A DNA stretch of 5,452 bases from Bacillota bacterium (GTDB lineage: Bacteria > Bacillota > Clostridia > Peptostreptococcales > Anaerovoracaceae), in the NCBI GenBank assembly GCA_023415235.1, contig JAEZLP010000016.1, forward strand, positions 1-5,452, in the 5' to 3' direction. Position 1 is the first letter of the stretch. Every line of letters starts with the position of its first letter. A model generated the notes under the pieces. That model was not told the origin of the DNA. It searched no databases and was given only the letters and a program-made list of their open reading frames with translations. Positions 1 through 5,325 of the stretch are shown here, one piece after another. The position numbers and the translations under genes are program-made.

Positions 1-1102
1 TACCGATTCTTGGCAGCTCGTCAACCGACTTCCATCCTTCGCTGAGCGGTTCTCTCAGGAAAGGTTCCATATCTTCGGGCTTGCGGAGCGTAATTTGATC
101 TACCGGCGGAACTGTTCCGGCCGGGAAAGCTTCCAGAATCTCGTCATGGAGAAGAGTCAGATACTTGAGGATTGCTGCAATCGGTCTCTTTGCTTTTTCG
201 GCGGTGGCCTGGGATGGTTTTCCTACAATGCCTTCCGGAGTTGCCGCTCTTTCAATTGCCGCATGTCCTTCGCCTTCGGACCATCTGCAGGGCCTTCTGT
301 ATGGGTCTACGGATTTGTCCATATGCCCGTCAGGAAGGAATCCTTTTCCGTCCGCATCCTGAACTACACTCATATCGATCATTTCCTTGAACATAAGCAG
401 CGCCACAGCGGTTTCCGCTTCGTCGGCATGGATAAAGTTGGTTTCCAGGCTGTTTTTGCGGTTCGTCGGATAGAAGAATTCCCGAACGGCTCTGTGCCAT
501 TCGATTACCCTAAAAATACCGGGAAGCTGATATCTCTTGCAGAATTCATGGATCGCTGATTCCAGCATCCAGAGGTGGCCGTGATTATTGACGAAAATGA
601 TCTTTCTATACCCGTCGTTCCAAAGTCCCAGCATTGTATAGATCAGGGATTCCTTGACCACTTCCTCCGGCATGATTACGGTTCCGGGCATGCCGATGTG
701 ATGGTATGGATGACCACCGTAGTTCAGCGGAGTGAAAGCAAGGTTGACTTCGCAGCCTTGTTTTGCAGTGTATCTTCTAACACCTTCGAGGATCTGCGTC
801 ACCATAAAGGTATCCAGACCCGTGTTGGCATGAAGTCCGTGGTTTTCAGTACATCCGATCGGAACGAAAACAATGTCGTTCTTTCTTCTTTTTTCAATCT
901 GTCTTGCGCGGGGCGTATTCTGAATGTAAGTTCCGGCTACGCCAAGCTCCGATGGGGATGGAATTCCATATTCCTCCAGGATTGCATCAATTTCTTCCTC
1001 AGAAGCGTCCCAAATCTGTTTTTTCAGCTGACCTACGGCGTTGTCGCCCTCAAACATAATGTTTGGATCTTCTGTCATCAACCATTTCTTTTCAGGTATC
1101 AT
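1..1102 (-). CDS. Creatininase-superfamily hydrolase, probably IolN-like (3-dehydro-scyllo-inosose hydrolase); 3' end off the window
   Basis: Translation from the minus-strand ATG at 1102 stays open for 367 codons to the window edge, so the C-terminus is missing. A GGAGGAG ribosome binding site at 1108-1114 fixes the start. The creatininase-fold metal motif is present: E86-N-H88-G-L-H91 followed by D97, the spacing used by the family for its two metals. A second block, VNNHGH at 171-176 (H174), and HADEAE at 225-230 (E228, E230) match the other conserved family positions. Family members hydrolyse cyclic amides or related rings in the cytoplasm. The long N-terminal extension (about 75 residues before the first motif) and the overall sequence resemble, from memory, the IolN group that hydrolyses a diketo-inositol ring in inositol breakdown. 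That substrate is inferred, not shown. Its divergent pairing with a CUT2 importer under matching operators supports a role in using the imported compound. Alternatives are another amidohydrolase of the creatininase family. No signal peptide or membrane segment is visible. Confidence 0.8.
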   Translation of the reverse strand, partial: MIPEKKWLMTEDPNIMFEGDNAVGQLKKQIWDASEEEIDAILEEYGIPSPSELGVAGTYIQNTPRARQIEKRRKNDIVFVPIGCTENHGLHANTGLDTFMVTQILEGVRRYTAKQGCEVNLAFTPLNYGGHPYHHIGMPGTVIMPEEVVKESLIYTMLGLWNDGYRKIIFVNNHGHLWMLESAIHEFCKRYQLPGIFRVIEWHRAVREFFYPTNRKNSLETNFIHADEAETAVALLMFKEMIDMSVVQDADGKGFLPDGHMDKSVDPYRRPCRWSEGEGHAAIERAATPEGIVGKPSQATAEKAKRPIAAILKYLTLLHDEILEAFPAGTVPPVDQITLRKPEDMEPFLREPLSEGWKSVDELPRIG

Positions 1103-1166
1103 AGTTTCTCCTCCGTTTCTTTTATGAATTGCCCGTTTGTTCCCGGAATAAAACCGATTTCGAGCT

Positions 1167-1204
1167 TATAGGAAATAATATGCCTAAGAAAACGGTTTCC
1201 TATA
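1167..1204. repeat. 9-bp perfect inverted repeat in the hydrolase leader
   Basis: TATAGGAAA at 1167-1175 is exactly complementary to TTTCCTATA at 1196-1204, with 20 bases between. The right arm overlaps the palindrome at 1185-1202. In the leader RNA of the minus-strand gene this could form a hairpin about 65 nt upstream of the start codon. It may equally be a DNA-level site or chance in AT-rich sequence. Confidence 0.45.
1185..1202. promoter_or_regulatory. Secondary LacI-type operator, imperfect
   Basis: The 18 bases TAAGAAAACGGTTTCCTA form a palindrome around a central CG with 7 of 9 pairs matching. The core resembles the perfect palindrome at 1210-1227 (runs of A, then CG, then runs of T with a flanking C). 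The two centres are 25 bp apart, and this copy lies further into the hydrolase leader. It probably is an auxiliary site for the same LacI-family regulator; this is inferred from symmetry only. Confidence 0.5.
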
Positions 1205-1209
1205 CCAAC

Positions 1210-1227
1210 TAGAAAAACGTTTTTCTA
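1210..1227. promoter_or_regulatory. LacI-family operator, perfect 18-bp palindrome
   Basis: TAGAAAAACGTTTTTCTA is a perfect 18-bp palindrome centred on CG, the hallmark of LacI-family operators. It starts 10 bases after the -10 box of the minus-strand promoter, that is, at about +5 of the hydrolase transcript. A bound repressor there would block promoter clearance. The regulator gene is not in the window. Confidence 0.72.
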
Positions 1228-1237
1228 TGTTACCCTG

Positions 1238-1266
1238 ATTATATCCCCCAAAATAAAAGTTGTCAA
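1238..1266 (-). promoter_or_regulatory. Sigma-A-type promoter for the hydrolase gene
   Basis: On the minus strand a perfect TTGACA (1266-1261) and a perfect TATAAT (1243-1238) are separated by 17 bases. Both hexamers match the vegetative consensus exactly, so this should be a strong promoter that needs repression. Transcription would start near 1231, immediately before the perfect palindrome at 1210-1227. Confidence 0.8.
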
Positions 1267-1380
1267 CAGCAAAATTGAAAAAATATGCATGAAACTTGGA
1301 AAATAAAACAAAATAGAATTTGTGAAAGATATAACATATAATAGTACCCTGAAGAATTGGTTTTACTTGCTTTTTAGGTA

Positions 1381-1409
1381 TTGACAAATAGAAACTATAA
1401 TGGTAGTAT
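1381..1409 (+). promoter_or_regulatory. Sigma-A-type promoter for the ABC importer operon
   Basis: A perfect TTGACA at 1381-1386 is followed after 17 bases by TAGTAT at 1404-1409, placing the transcript start near 1416. A perfect TATAAT also exists at 1396-1401, but it is only 9 bases from this -35 and has no good -35 of its own, so TAGTAT is preferred. The operator at 1421-1438 follows at about +5, the same arrangement as on the other strand. Confidence 0.72.
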
Positions 1410-1420
1410 CAACTTTAGCA

Positions 1421-1438
1421 AGCGTTTTCGTAAACGCT
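1421..1438. promoter_or_regulatory. LacI-family operator of the importer promoter
   Basis: AGCGTTTTCGTAAACGCT is an 18-bp palindrome with 8 of 9 matching pairs around a central CG. It begins 11 bases after the -10 box. Its outer bases differ from the AT-rich palindrome at 1210-1227, so affinity may differ. An overlapping frame (1417-1430, centred on the CG at 1423-1424) matches a CcpA catabolite site at most conserved positions but not at its two end bases. Catabolite control is therefore possible but weaker than the operator reading. Confidence 0.7.
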
Positions 1439-1451
1439 CAGGTACTTCTCG

Positions 1452-1478
1452 TATATTAGCAGTTTTACTGTTAATATA
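1452..1478 (+). promoter_or_regulatory. AT-rich stem-loop in the receptor-gene leader
   Basis: TATATTAGCAGT at 1452-1463 and ACTGTTAATATA at 1467-1478 pair over 12 positions, with one G-U pair and a 3-base loop. It lies in the predicted 5' leader, ending 42 bases before the ATG. No U-run follows, so it is not a standard terminator. It may protect the mRNA 5' end, or as DNA be a binding site for a second regulator. Confidence 0.5.
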
Positions 1479-1520
1479 AAGGATTAATCAATCAATCGTT
1501 AGAATTGAGGAGGAAAAAAA

Positions 1521-2471
1521 ATGAAAAAGATACTTGCAATTTTGCTGGTACTCGTACTCGCCCTTGGAATGTTTACAGCATGCGGCGGCGGAGCAGAGGA
1601 AGAAGCTCCTGCTGATGATGCAAAGACAATCGGTTATGCATCCTGCAACATGAACGATACATTCCAGACTTACGTTGCTGAAGCTGCTACTGCCAAAGCG
1701 AAAGAACTCGGTTATAAAATCGACATTAAGGACGCTCAGGAAGATGTAGTAAAACAGCAAGACCAGGTAAATACTATGATCGAAATGGGTTATGACGCTA
1801 TCATAGTAGTACCTGTTGACACATCCGCTATGGGCCCGATCACAGACGCTGTTACAGCTGCTGGAATCCCGCTCGTATACGTCAACAGAAATCCTTTTGG
1901 AACAGAACAGCCACCGGAAGGCGTTTACTATGTTGGTTCCCAGGAAATCGTTGCTGGTCAACTCCAGGGTGAATACCTCGTCGAAAAGATGGGTGAAAAA
2001 GGCGGAGTTGGTATCCTGATGGGTATCCTGAGCAATGAAGGCGCCGTTAAGAGAACAGAAGGAAATGAAGAAGTTCTTTCCAAATATCCTGACATCAAGA
2101 TCCTTGCTAAGGAAGCTGGAGACTGGCAGTCCGACAAGGGAATGGCTCTCACAGAAAACTGGCTCACCGCTTATGGCGACCAATTAACTGCGATTCTTGC
2201 CAACAACGATAATATGGCGATCGGAGCTCTCCAGGCTCTCGAAGCTGCTGGAAGAGACGACGTTATCGTAATGGGCGTTGACGCGATTCCGGATGCTTTA
2301 AACCTTGTTAAGGAAGACAAACTGGATGCTACAGTTCTTCAGGATGCGAACGGACAGGGCGCAGGCGGAGTTGAAGTTGCAGACAAAGCAGTCAGCGGTA
2401 ACGCTCCAGACGCTATTACCTGGATTGATTTCGTTCTGATCACCCCTGAAAATGTAGACGAATATCTCTAA
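1521..2471 (+). CDS. Sugar/cyclitol ABC importer, substrate-binding lipoprotein (RbsB-like, CUT2)
   Basis: The 316-residue product is the extracellular receptor that captures the ligand and delivers it to the permease encoded at 4089-5114. A lysine-led hydrophobic signal peptide ends in the lipobox F-T-A-C21, so the mature protein is anchored by lipid at Cys21 with a short acidic linker (about 25-33). The rest is a two-lobed periplasmic-binding-protein type 1 fold of the ribose/galactose group. Recognisable blocks are VNRNP at 121-125 (typical ligand-contacting arginine region), NNDNMAIGAL near 228-237, and MGVDAIPDAL near 251-260 followed by Q274, positions that in RbsB-type proteins contact the sugar. 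Length is normal for the family. The start is supported by AGGAGG at 1508-1513, seven bases before the ATG. It is the first gene of the operon and is followed by a hairpin that may keep its message more abundant. The ligand cannot be read from sequence; inositol is suggested only by the IolN-like neighbour. Confidence 0.92.
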   Translation: MKKILAILLVLVLALGMFTACGGGAEEEAPADDAKTIGYASCNMNDTFQTYVAEAATAKAKELGYKIDIKDAQEDVVKQQDQVNTMIEMGYDAIIVVPVDTSAMGPITDAVTAAGIPLVYVNRNPFGTEQPPEGVYYVGSQEIVAGQLQGEYLVEKMGEKGGVGILMGILSNEGAVKRTEGNEEVLSKYPDIKILAKEAGDWQSDKGMALTENWLTAYGDQLTAILANNDNMAIGALQALEAAGRDDVIVMGVDAIPDALNLVKEDKLDATVLQDANGQGAGGVEVADKAVSGNAPDAITWIDFVLITPENVDEYL

Positions 2472-2497
2472 ACAAATAACGATTAAAGTCTATTTCG

Positions 2498-2531
2498 ATA
2501 TGGGAGAGGGGTTTATACTTCTCTCCCATAT
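2498..2531 (+). promoter_or_regulatory. Intercistronic hairpin between receptor and ATPase genes
   Basis: ATATGGGAGAG at 2498-2508 is exactly complementary to CTCTCCCATAT at 2521-2531, giving an 11-bp stem with a 12-base loop that may be narrowed by G-U pairs. No U-run follows, so it is unlikely to be a full rho-independent terminator. Hairpins at this place in ABC importer operons commonly stabilise the upstream receptor mRNA or partly limit downstream expression; that role is inferred here. Confidence 0.7.
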
Positions 2532-2555
2532 ATCATAATTAAGAGGAGATGGCCA

Positions 2556-4067
2556 ATGGAAGATAAGAATATCCTAGTCATGAAAGACATAGTAAAGACC
2601 TTCCCCGGCGTAAAAGCTTTAAAGGGTGTCGCTCTGGATGTTAAATATGGAGAAATTCACGCCCTGATGGGTGAAAACGGAGCGGGAAAGTCCACGCTCA
2701 TGAAATGTCTGATTGGCATTCATCCACCAACCTCCGGCCAGATTTATTTTGAAGGGAACCTGATTGAAAACTATTCAACCTCCGATGCGCTCAAGATGGG
2801 AATTGCTATGATTCACCAGGAACTTAGCCCGGTTGAACATAGATCAATTATGGAGAATATCTGGTTGGGAAGAGAGCCTAAAAACAAGCTGGGCTTGATA
2901 GACCATAAAAAAATGTATGAAATGAGTAAAGACGTTCTCAAGTTAATCGACTTTGAGGTAGACCCGAAGACACTGATGTCATCTTTGACAGTTGCTAATA
3001 TGCAGATGATCGAAATTGCGAAAGCCCTTTCCTACAATGCCAAGCTGATCATAATGGATGAACCTACATCTGCATTGACCAATAAGGAAATAGAACAGCT
3101 ATTTTCTATCATGAGAAGACTTAAAGAAAGTGGAAAATCGATAATATATATTTCACATAAATTGGATGAAATTTTTGAAATCAGTGACAAAGTCACCGTA
3201 TATCGTGACGGAGAGTATATCGGCACAAAAGAAACCGCCAACATCACCACTCCCGAGCTGATCAAGATGATGGTAGGCCGAAATGTAGACGAGATGTTTC
3301 CGAAAGTGGTCTGCCCCATAGGCGATGTGAAAATGGAAGTCAAAGGTCTCAGCTCAGGCAACAGATTCAAGGATGTTTCCTTTACTGTTAAAAAAGGTGA
3401 AATCCTTGGAATTGCAGGGCTGGTAGGGGCCGGGAGAACCGAGGTCATCGAAACGATCTTTGGTATCAGACCAAAATCAGCCGGTCAGATTTTCATAGAT
3501 GGCAAAGAAGTCCATATCAAGACCCCGACAGACGCAAAAAACAACAAAATGGCCATGCTGACCGAGGACAGACGTGCATCCGGCATTATCCCGGTGCTGT
3601 CCGTATTCCAGAATACGATTATTGCAAATCTGAAAAAATACGTAAAAAAGAATGGATTAATCAACCATAAAAAAGCGATTGCAGACACCAACGAATATAT
3701 CAAGGCCATCAGTATTAAAACGCCGAGCATCTATCAGAGAATTGAAAATCTAAGCGGCGGAAACCAGCAGAAGGTACTGGTAGCCAGATGGCTTTTGACC
3801 GATCCGGAAATCTTGTTCCTGGATGAACCTACGAGAGGAATCGACGTCGGAGCGAAATCTGAAATCCATCGTCTGATCAGCAATCTGGCAGGTCAGGGCA
3901 AGTCGATCATAATGGTTTCTTCCGAATTACCTGAGGTAATGGGTATGAGCGATAGAATCATGATCATGCATGACGGTAGAGTTACCGGAATTGTTGAAAA
4001 TACAAAGGATTTAACCCAAGAAGAAATCATGTCTTACGCGACTGGTCAGAAGACCATGTCGGCGTAA
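2556..4067 (+). CDS. Sugar ABC importer, fused double ATP-binding protein (RbsA/MglA-like)
   Basis: This 503-residue cytoplasmic protein powers the importer by ATP hydrolysis and has the usual length of the RbsA/MglA/XylG group, with two ATPase domains in one chain. Domain 1 shows Walker A GENGAGKS at 39-46, a Q-loop in the HQELSP segment, the signature region LTVANMQ at 144-150, Walker B with D168-E169 and an SHK switch histidine. Domain 2 has a degenerate Walker A, GLVGAGRTE at 288-296 with arginine in place of the lysine (normal for the second domain in this family), an intact LSGGNQQ signature at 399-405 and Walker B D423-E424 followed by PTRGIDVGAK. In domain 1 the signature is weaker than the usual LS-x-x-QQQ form. 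AGAGGAG at 2542-2548, seven bases upstream, supports the ATG. It lies 84 bases after the receptor gene and 21 bases before the permease gene, as one operon. Confidence 0.95.
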   Translation: MEDKNILVMKDIVKTFPGVKALKGVALDVKYGEIHALMGENGAGKSTLMKCLIGIHPPTSGQIYFEGNLIENYSTSDALKMGIAMIHQELSPVEHRSIMENIWLGREPKNKLGLIDHKKMYEMSKDVLKLIDFEVDPKTLMSSLTVANMQMIEIAKALSYNAKLIIMDEPTSALTNKEIEQLFSIMRRLKESGKSIIYISHKLDEIFEISDKVTVYRDGEYIGTKETANITTPELIKMMVGRNVDEMFPKVVCPIGDVKMEVKGLSSGNRFKDVSFTVKKGEILGIAGLVGAGRTEVIETIFGIRPKSAGQIFIDGKEVHIKTPTDAKNNKMAMLTEDRRASGIIPVLSVFQNTIIANLKKYVKKNGLINHKKAIADTNEYIKAISIKTPSIYQRIENLSGGNQQKVLVARWLLTDPEILFLDEPTRGIDVGAKSEIHRLISNLAGQGKSIIMVSSELPEVMGMSDRIMIMHDGRVTGIVENTKDLTQEEIMSYATGQKTMSA

Positions 4068-4088
4068 TAGAATAAGGAGGATTAGCCA

Positions 4089-5114
4089 ATGTCGTCTGAT
4101 TCAAAGAAATTGGAACTGCAGTCTCTGACCGCAGCTGAAAACAAGCAGAAAATCATTAACTTTATTCAAAAATACGGAATTTTGATCGTTCTGATCTTGA
4201 TGATCATCGCGTTGTCATTCCTGTCGAAGAACTTTCTGTCTCCGACGAATATCTTTAACGTTCTGACCCAGAGCTCGATTTTCGGAATTATGGCCTTGGG
4301 AATGACTATCGTTATCATTTCAAGAGGTATCGACCTTTCCGTAGGTTCCCTGGTTGCGCTTGCTGGTGTAGTTGCAGCCAGCCTTGGCCAGGTTGGGACT
4401 GCCACTTCACTGGTATACCCGAATATCCATGACATGCCGGTTATCGTACCAATTCTCGGTGCGCTGCTGGTTGGCGGTCTCGCCGGAGCAATTGACGGCG
4501 GACTGATCGCCTTTACCGGAATTCATCCCTTTATCGCAACACTTGGCATGATGACCATCGCAAGAGGAGCAACGCTGCTTTATACGGATGGAAAGCCTGT
4601 AAGCCAGCTGATTCCTGATATCATGTTCATCGGAAGCAAAATCGGAAGTGTGCCTGTGCCGGTTATCATATACGCCATCATGATCGCCATCACATGGATC
4701 CTTCTTGGCTACACCAGCCTTGGAAAGAATGCCTTTGCCATCGGTGGAAATGTTAAGGCTGCCGAAATTTCGGGAGTTAACGTCAAGAAAAACCTGGTGC
4801 TGATCTATACTTATATGGGAATATGCTGCTCTGTAGCTGCTCTGGTATTTGCAGGACGTGTCGGTAGCGTACATCCTGGCGCAGCCACCGGTTACGAGCT
4901 GACAGCCATCGCAGCCACCACAATCGGCGGAACAAGCCAGACCGGCGGTATCGGTACCGTATGGGGCGCTGTAGTAGGCGCGCTGGTGCTGGGCGTTCTG
5001 AGAAATGGAATGACCTTGCTTGGAATTGATGCTTACTGGCAGCAGATTGTAGAAGGCTGTATCATTATAGGCGCCGTAATCGTTGACATGAGAAAGAATG
5101 CAAGAAAGAAATAA
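4089..5114 (+). CDS. Sugar ABC importer permease (RbsC-like, CUT2)
   Basis: The 341-residue membrane protein forms the transport channel, presumably as a homodimer since only one permease gene is present, as is usual for ribose-type importers. After a polar N-terminus of about 28 residues there are roughly eight to ten hydrophobic segments, at about 30-46, 63-79, 84-100, 118-141, 147-163, 192-208, 236-256, 289-306 and 318-334. Family blocks are GIDLSVGS at 80-87, PFIATLGM at 147-154, the cytoplasmic coupling region AIGGN-x-x-AAEISGV near 217-230 and the C-terminal GGTSQTGGIGTVWGA near 280-294. The usual N-G pair before the PFIATLG block reads D136-G-G here. AAGGAGG at 4074-4080, eight bases before the ATG, supports the start. 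It lies directly after the ATPase gene, with which it must couple. Confidence 0.94.
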   Translation: MSSDSKKLELQSLTAAENKQKIINFIQKYGILIVLILMIIALSFLSKNFLSPTNIFNVLTQSSIFGIMALGMTIVIISRGIDLSVGSLVALAGVVAASLGQVGTATSLVYPNIHDMPVIVPILGALLVGGLAGAIDGGLIAFTGIHPFIATLGMMTIARGATLLYTDGKPVSQLIPDIMFIGSKIGSVPVPVIIYAIMIAITWILLGYTSLGKNAFAIGGNVKAAEISGVNVKKNLVLIYTYMGICCSVAALVFAGRVGSVHPGAATGYELTAIAATTIGGTSQTGGIGTVWGAVVGALVLGVLRNGMTLLGIDAYWQQIVEGCIIIGAVIVDMRKNARKK

Positions 5115-5176
5115 ATGAAAAGTTTAGCTTCCCTGTCATTCATTCGCAGTAAAGATCTACAAATCAGCGTCGTCAG

Positions 5177-5213
5177 ACGGACCCCGCCGCAGCTTGCTTG
5201 CTGCGCTGTCCGT
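5177..5213 (+). repeat. GC-rich stem-loop
   Basis: ACGGAC at 5177-5182 pairs with GTCCGT at 5208-5213, and inside it CGCAGC at 5188-5193 pairs with GCTGCG at 5200-5205 around a 6-base loop. Only three T residues follow the stem, so it is a weak terminator candidate at best. It is clearly richer in GC than the flanking DNA. Confidence 0.55.
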
Positions 5214-5220
5214 TTACCCA

Positions 5221-5235
5221 CTGCGGTTCCCGCAG
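5221..5235 (+). repeat. Short GC-rich hairpin
   Basis: CTGCGG at 5221-5226 is exactly complementary to CCGCAG at 5230-5235, with a 3-base loop. It follows the stem-loop at 5177-5213 after seven bases and, with it, lies inside the ACAAATC/GATTTGT closing helix, which would make a branched fold. Confidence 0.5.
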
Positions 5236-5271
5236 AGGCAAGAAGACATAGATTTGTGATTTCTGTGCATA

Positions 5272-5307
5272 AGCTCGTCAGCAATTTGAAAAGCAAATTG
5301 GCGAGCT
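5272..5307 (+). promoter_or_regulatory. Stem-loop just upstream of the transaldolase ribosome binding site
   Basis: CAATTTG at 5282-5288 pairs exactly with CAAATTG at 5294-5300 around a 5-base loop, and AGCTCG at 5272-5277 pairs with CGAGCT at 5302-5307, giving 13 base pairs with a small asymmetric internal loop. It ends three bases before the AGAGGAGG ribosome binding site (5311-5318). It could shape translation of the downstream gene or mark an mRNA processing boundary. No U-run follows, so it is not a classic terminator. Confidence 0.55.
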
Positions 5308-5325
5308 AGTAGAGGAGGTAAAAAA

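Larger units (their letters stand above)
1103..1520. promoter_or_regulatory. Divergent intergenic control region (418 bp)
   Basis: This AT-rich stretch separates the two divergent genes and encodes no convincing protein. It holds a minus-strand promoter (1238-1266), a plus-strand promoter (1381-1409), three LacI-type palindromes with a central CG (1185-1202, 1210-1227, 1421-1438), a 9-bp inverted repeat overlapping the first palindrome (1167-1204) and an AT-rich hairpin (1452-1478). Between about 1270 and 1380 it is simple AT-rich DNA in which no further site could be supported. Predicted leaders are about 130 nt for the hydrolase and about 105 nt for the receptor gene. Confidence 0.8.
5115..5325 (+). 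other. Hairpin-rich intergenic spacer between permease and transaldolase genes
   Basis: This 211-base gap is longer than the other gaps in the operon and encodes no protein that can be supported. From about 5159 to 5307 it is packed with complementary segments: a closing helix ACAAATC/GATTTGT (5159-5165 with 5251-5257), an inner arm at 5177-5213, a short hairpin at 5221-5235 and a separate hairpin at 5272-5307. No promoter or U-tract terminator could be supported. It may be a structured mRNA element, a processing site or a copy of a small dispersed repeat. Confidence 0.55.

Noticed and set aside
1149..1162. Possible fourth CG-centred operator near ACCGATTT
   Set aside because: Only about four of the inner six pairs match, which is little above chance in this sequence.
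95..1171. Plus-strand open frames of 154 and 198 codons
   Set aside because: They lie antisense to the hydrolase gene, lack ribosome binding sites and resemble no protein family, while the opposite strand shows clear creatininase motifs.
1320..1342. Second possible plus-strand promoter, TTGTGA with TATAAT
   Set aside because: The spacing between the hexamers is only 11 bases, too short for a sigma-A promoter, and no better -35 exists.
1184..1387. Minus-strand 67-codon open frame
   Set aside because: It spans the promoters and operators, is low-complexity and rich in aromatic residues as expected from AT-rich DNA, and has no convincing ribosome binding site.
1488..2183. Minus-strand 231-codon open frame
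   Set aside because: It is the antisense shadow of the receptor gene, whose codon bias leaves the opposite frame open; no domain is visible in it.
5177..5235. Rho-independent terminator after the permease gene
   Set aside because: The stems are GC-rich but followed by at most three T residues, so termination cannot be supported.
5115..5309. Plus-strand 64-codon open frame starting right after the permease stop
   Set aside because: No ribosome binding site precedes it, its sequence follows the hairpin arms and no family is recognised. A repeat or RNA element explains the stretch better.
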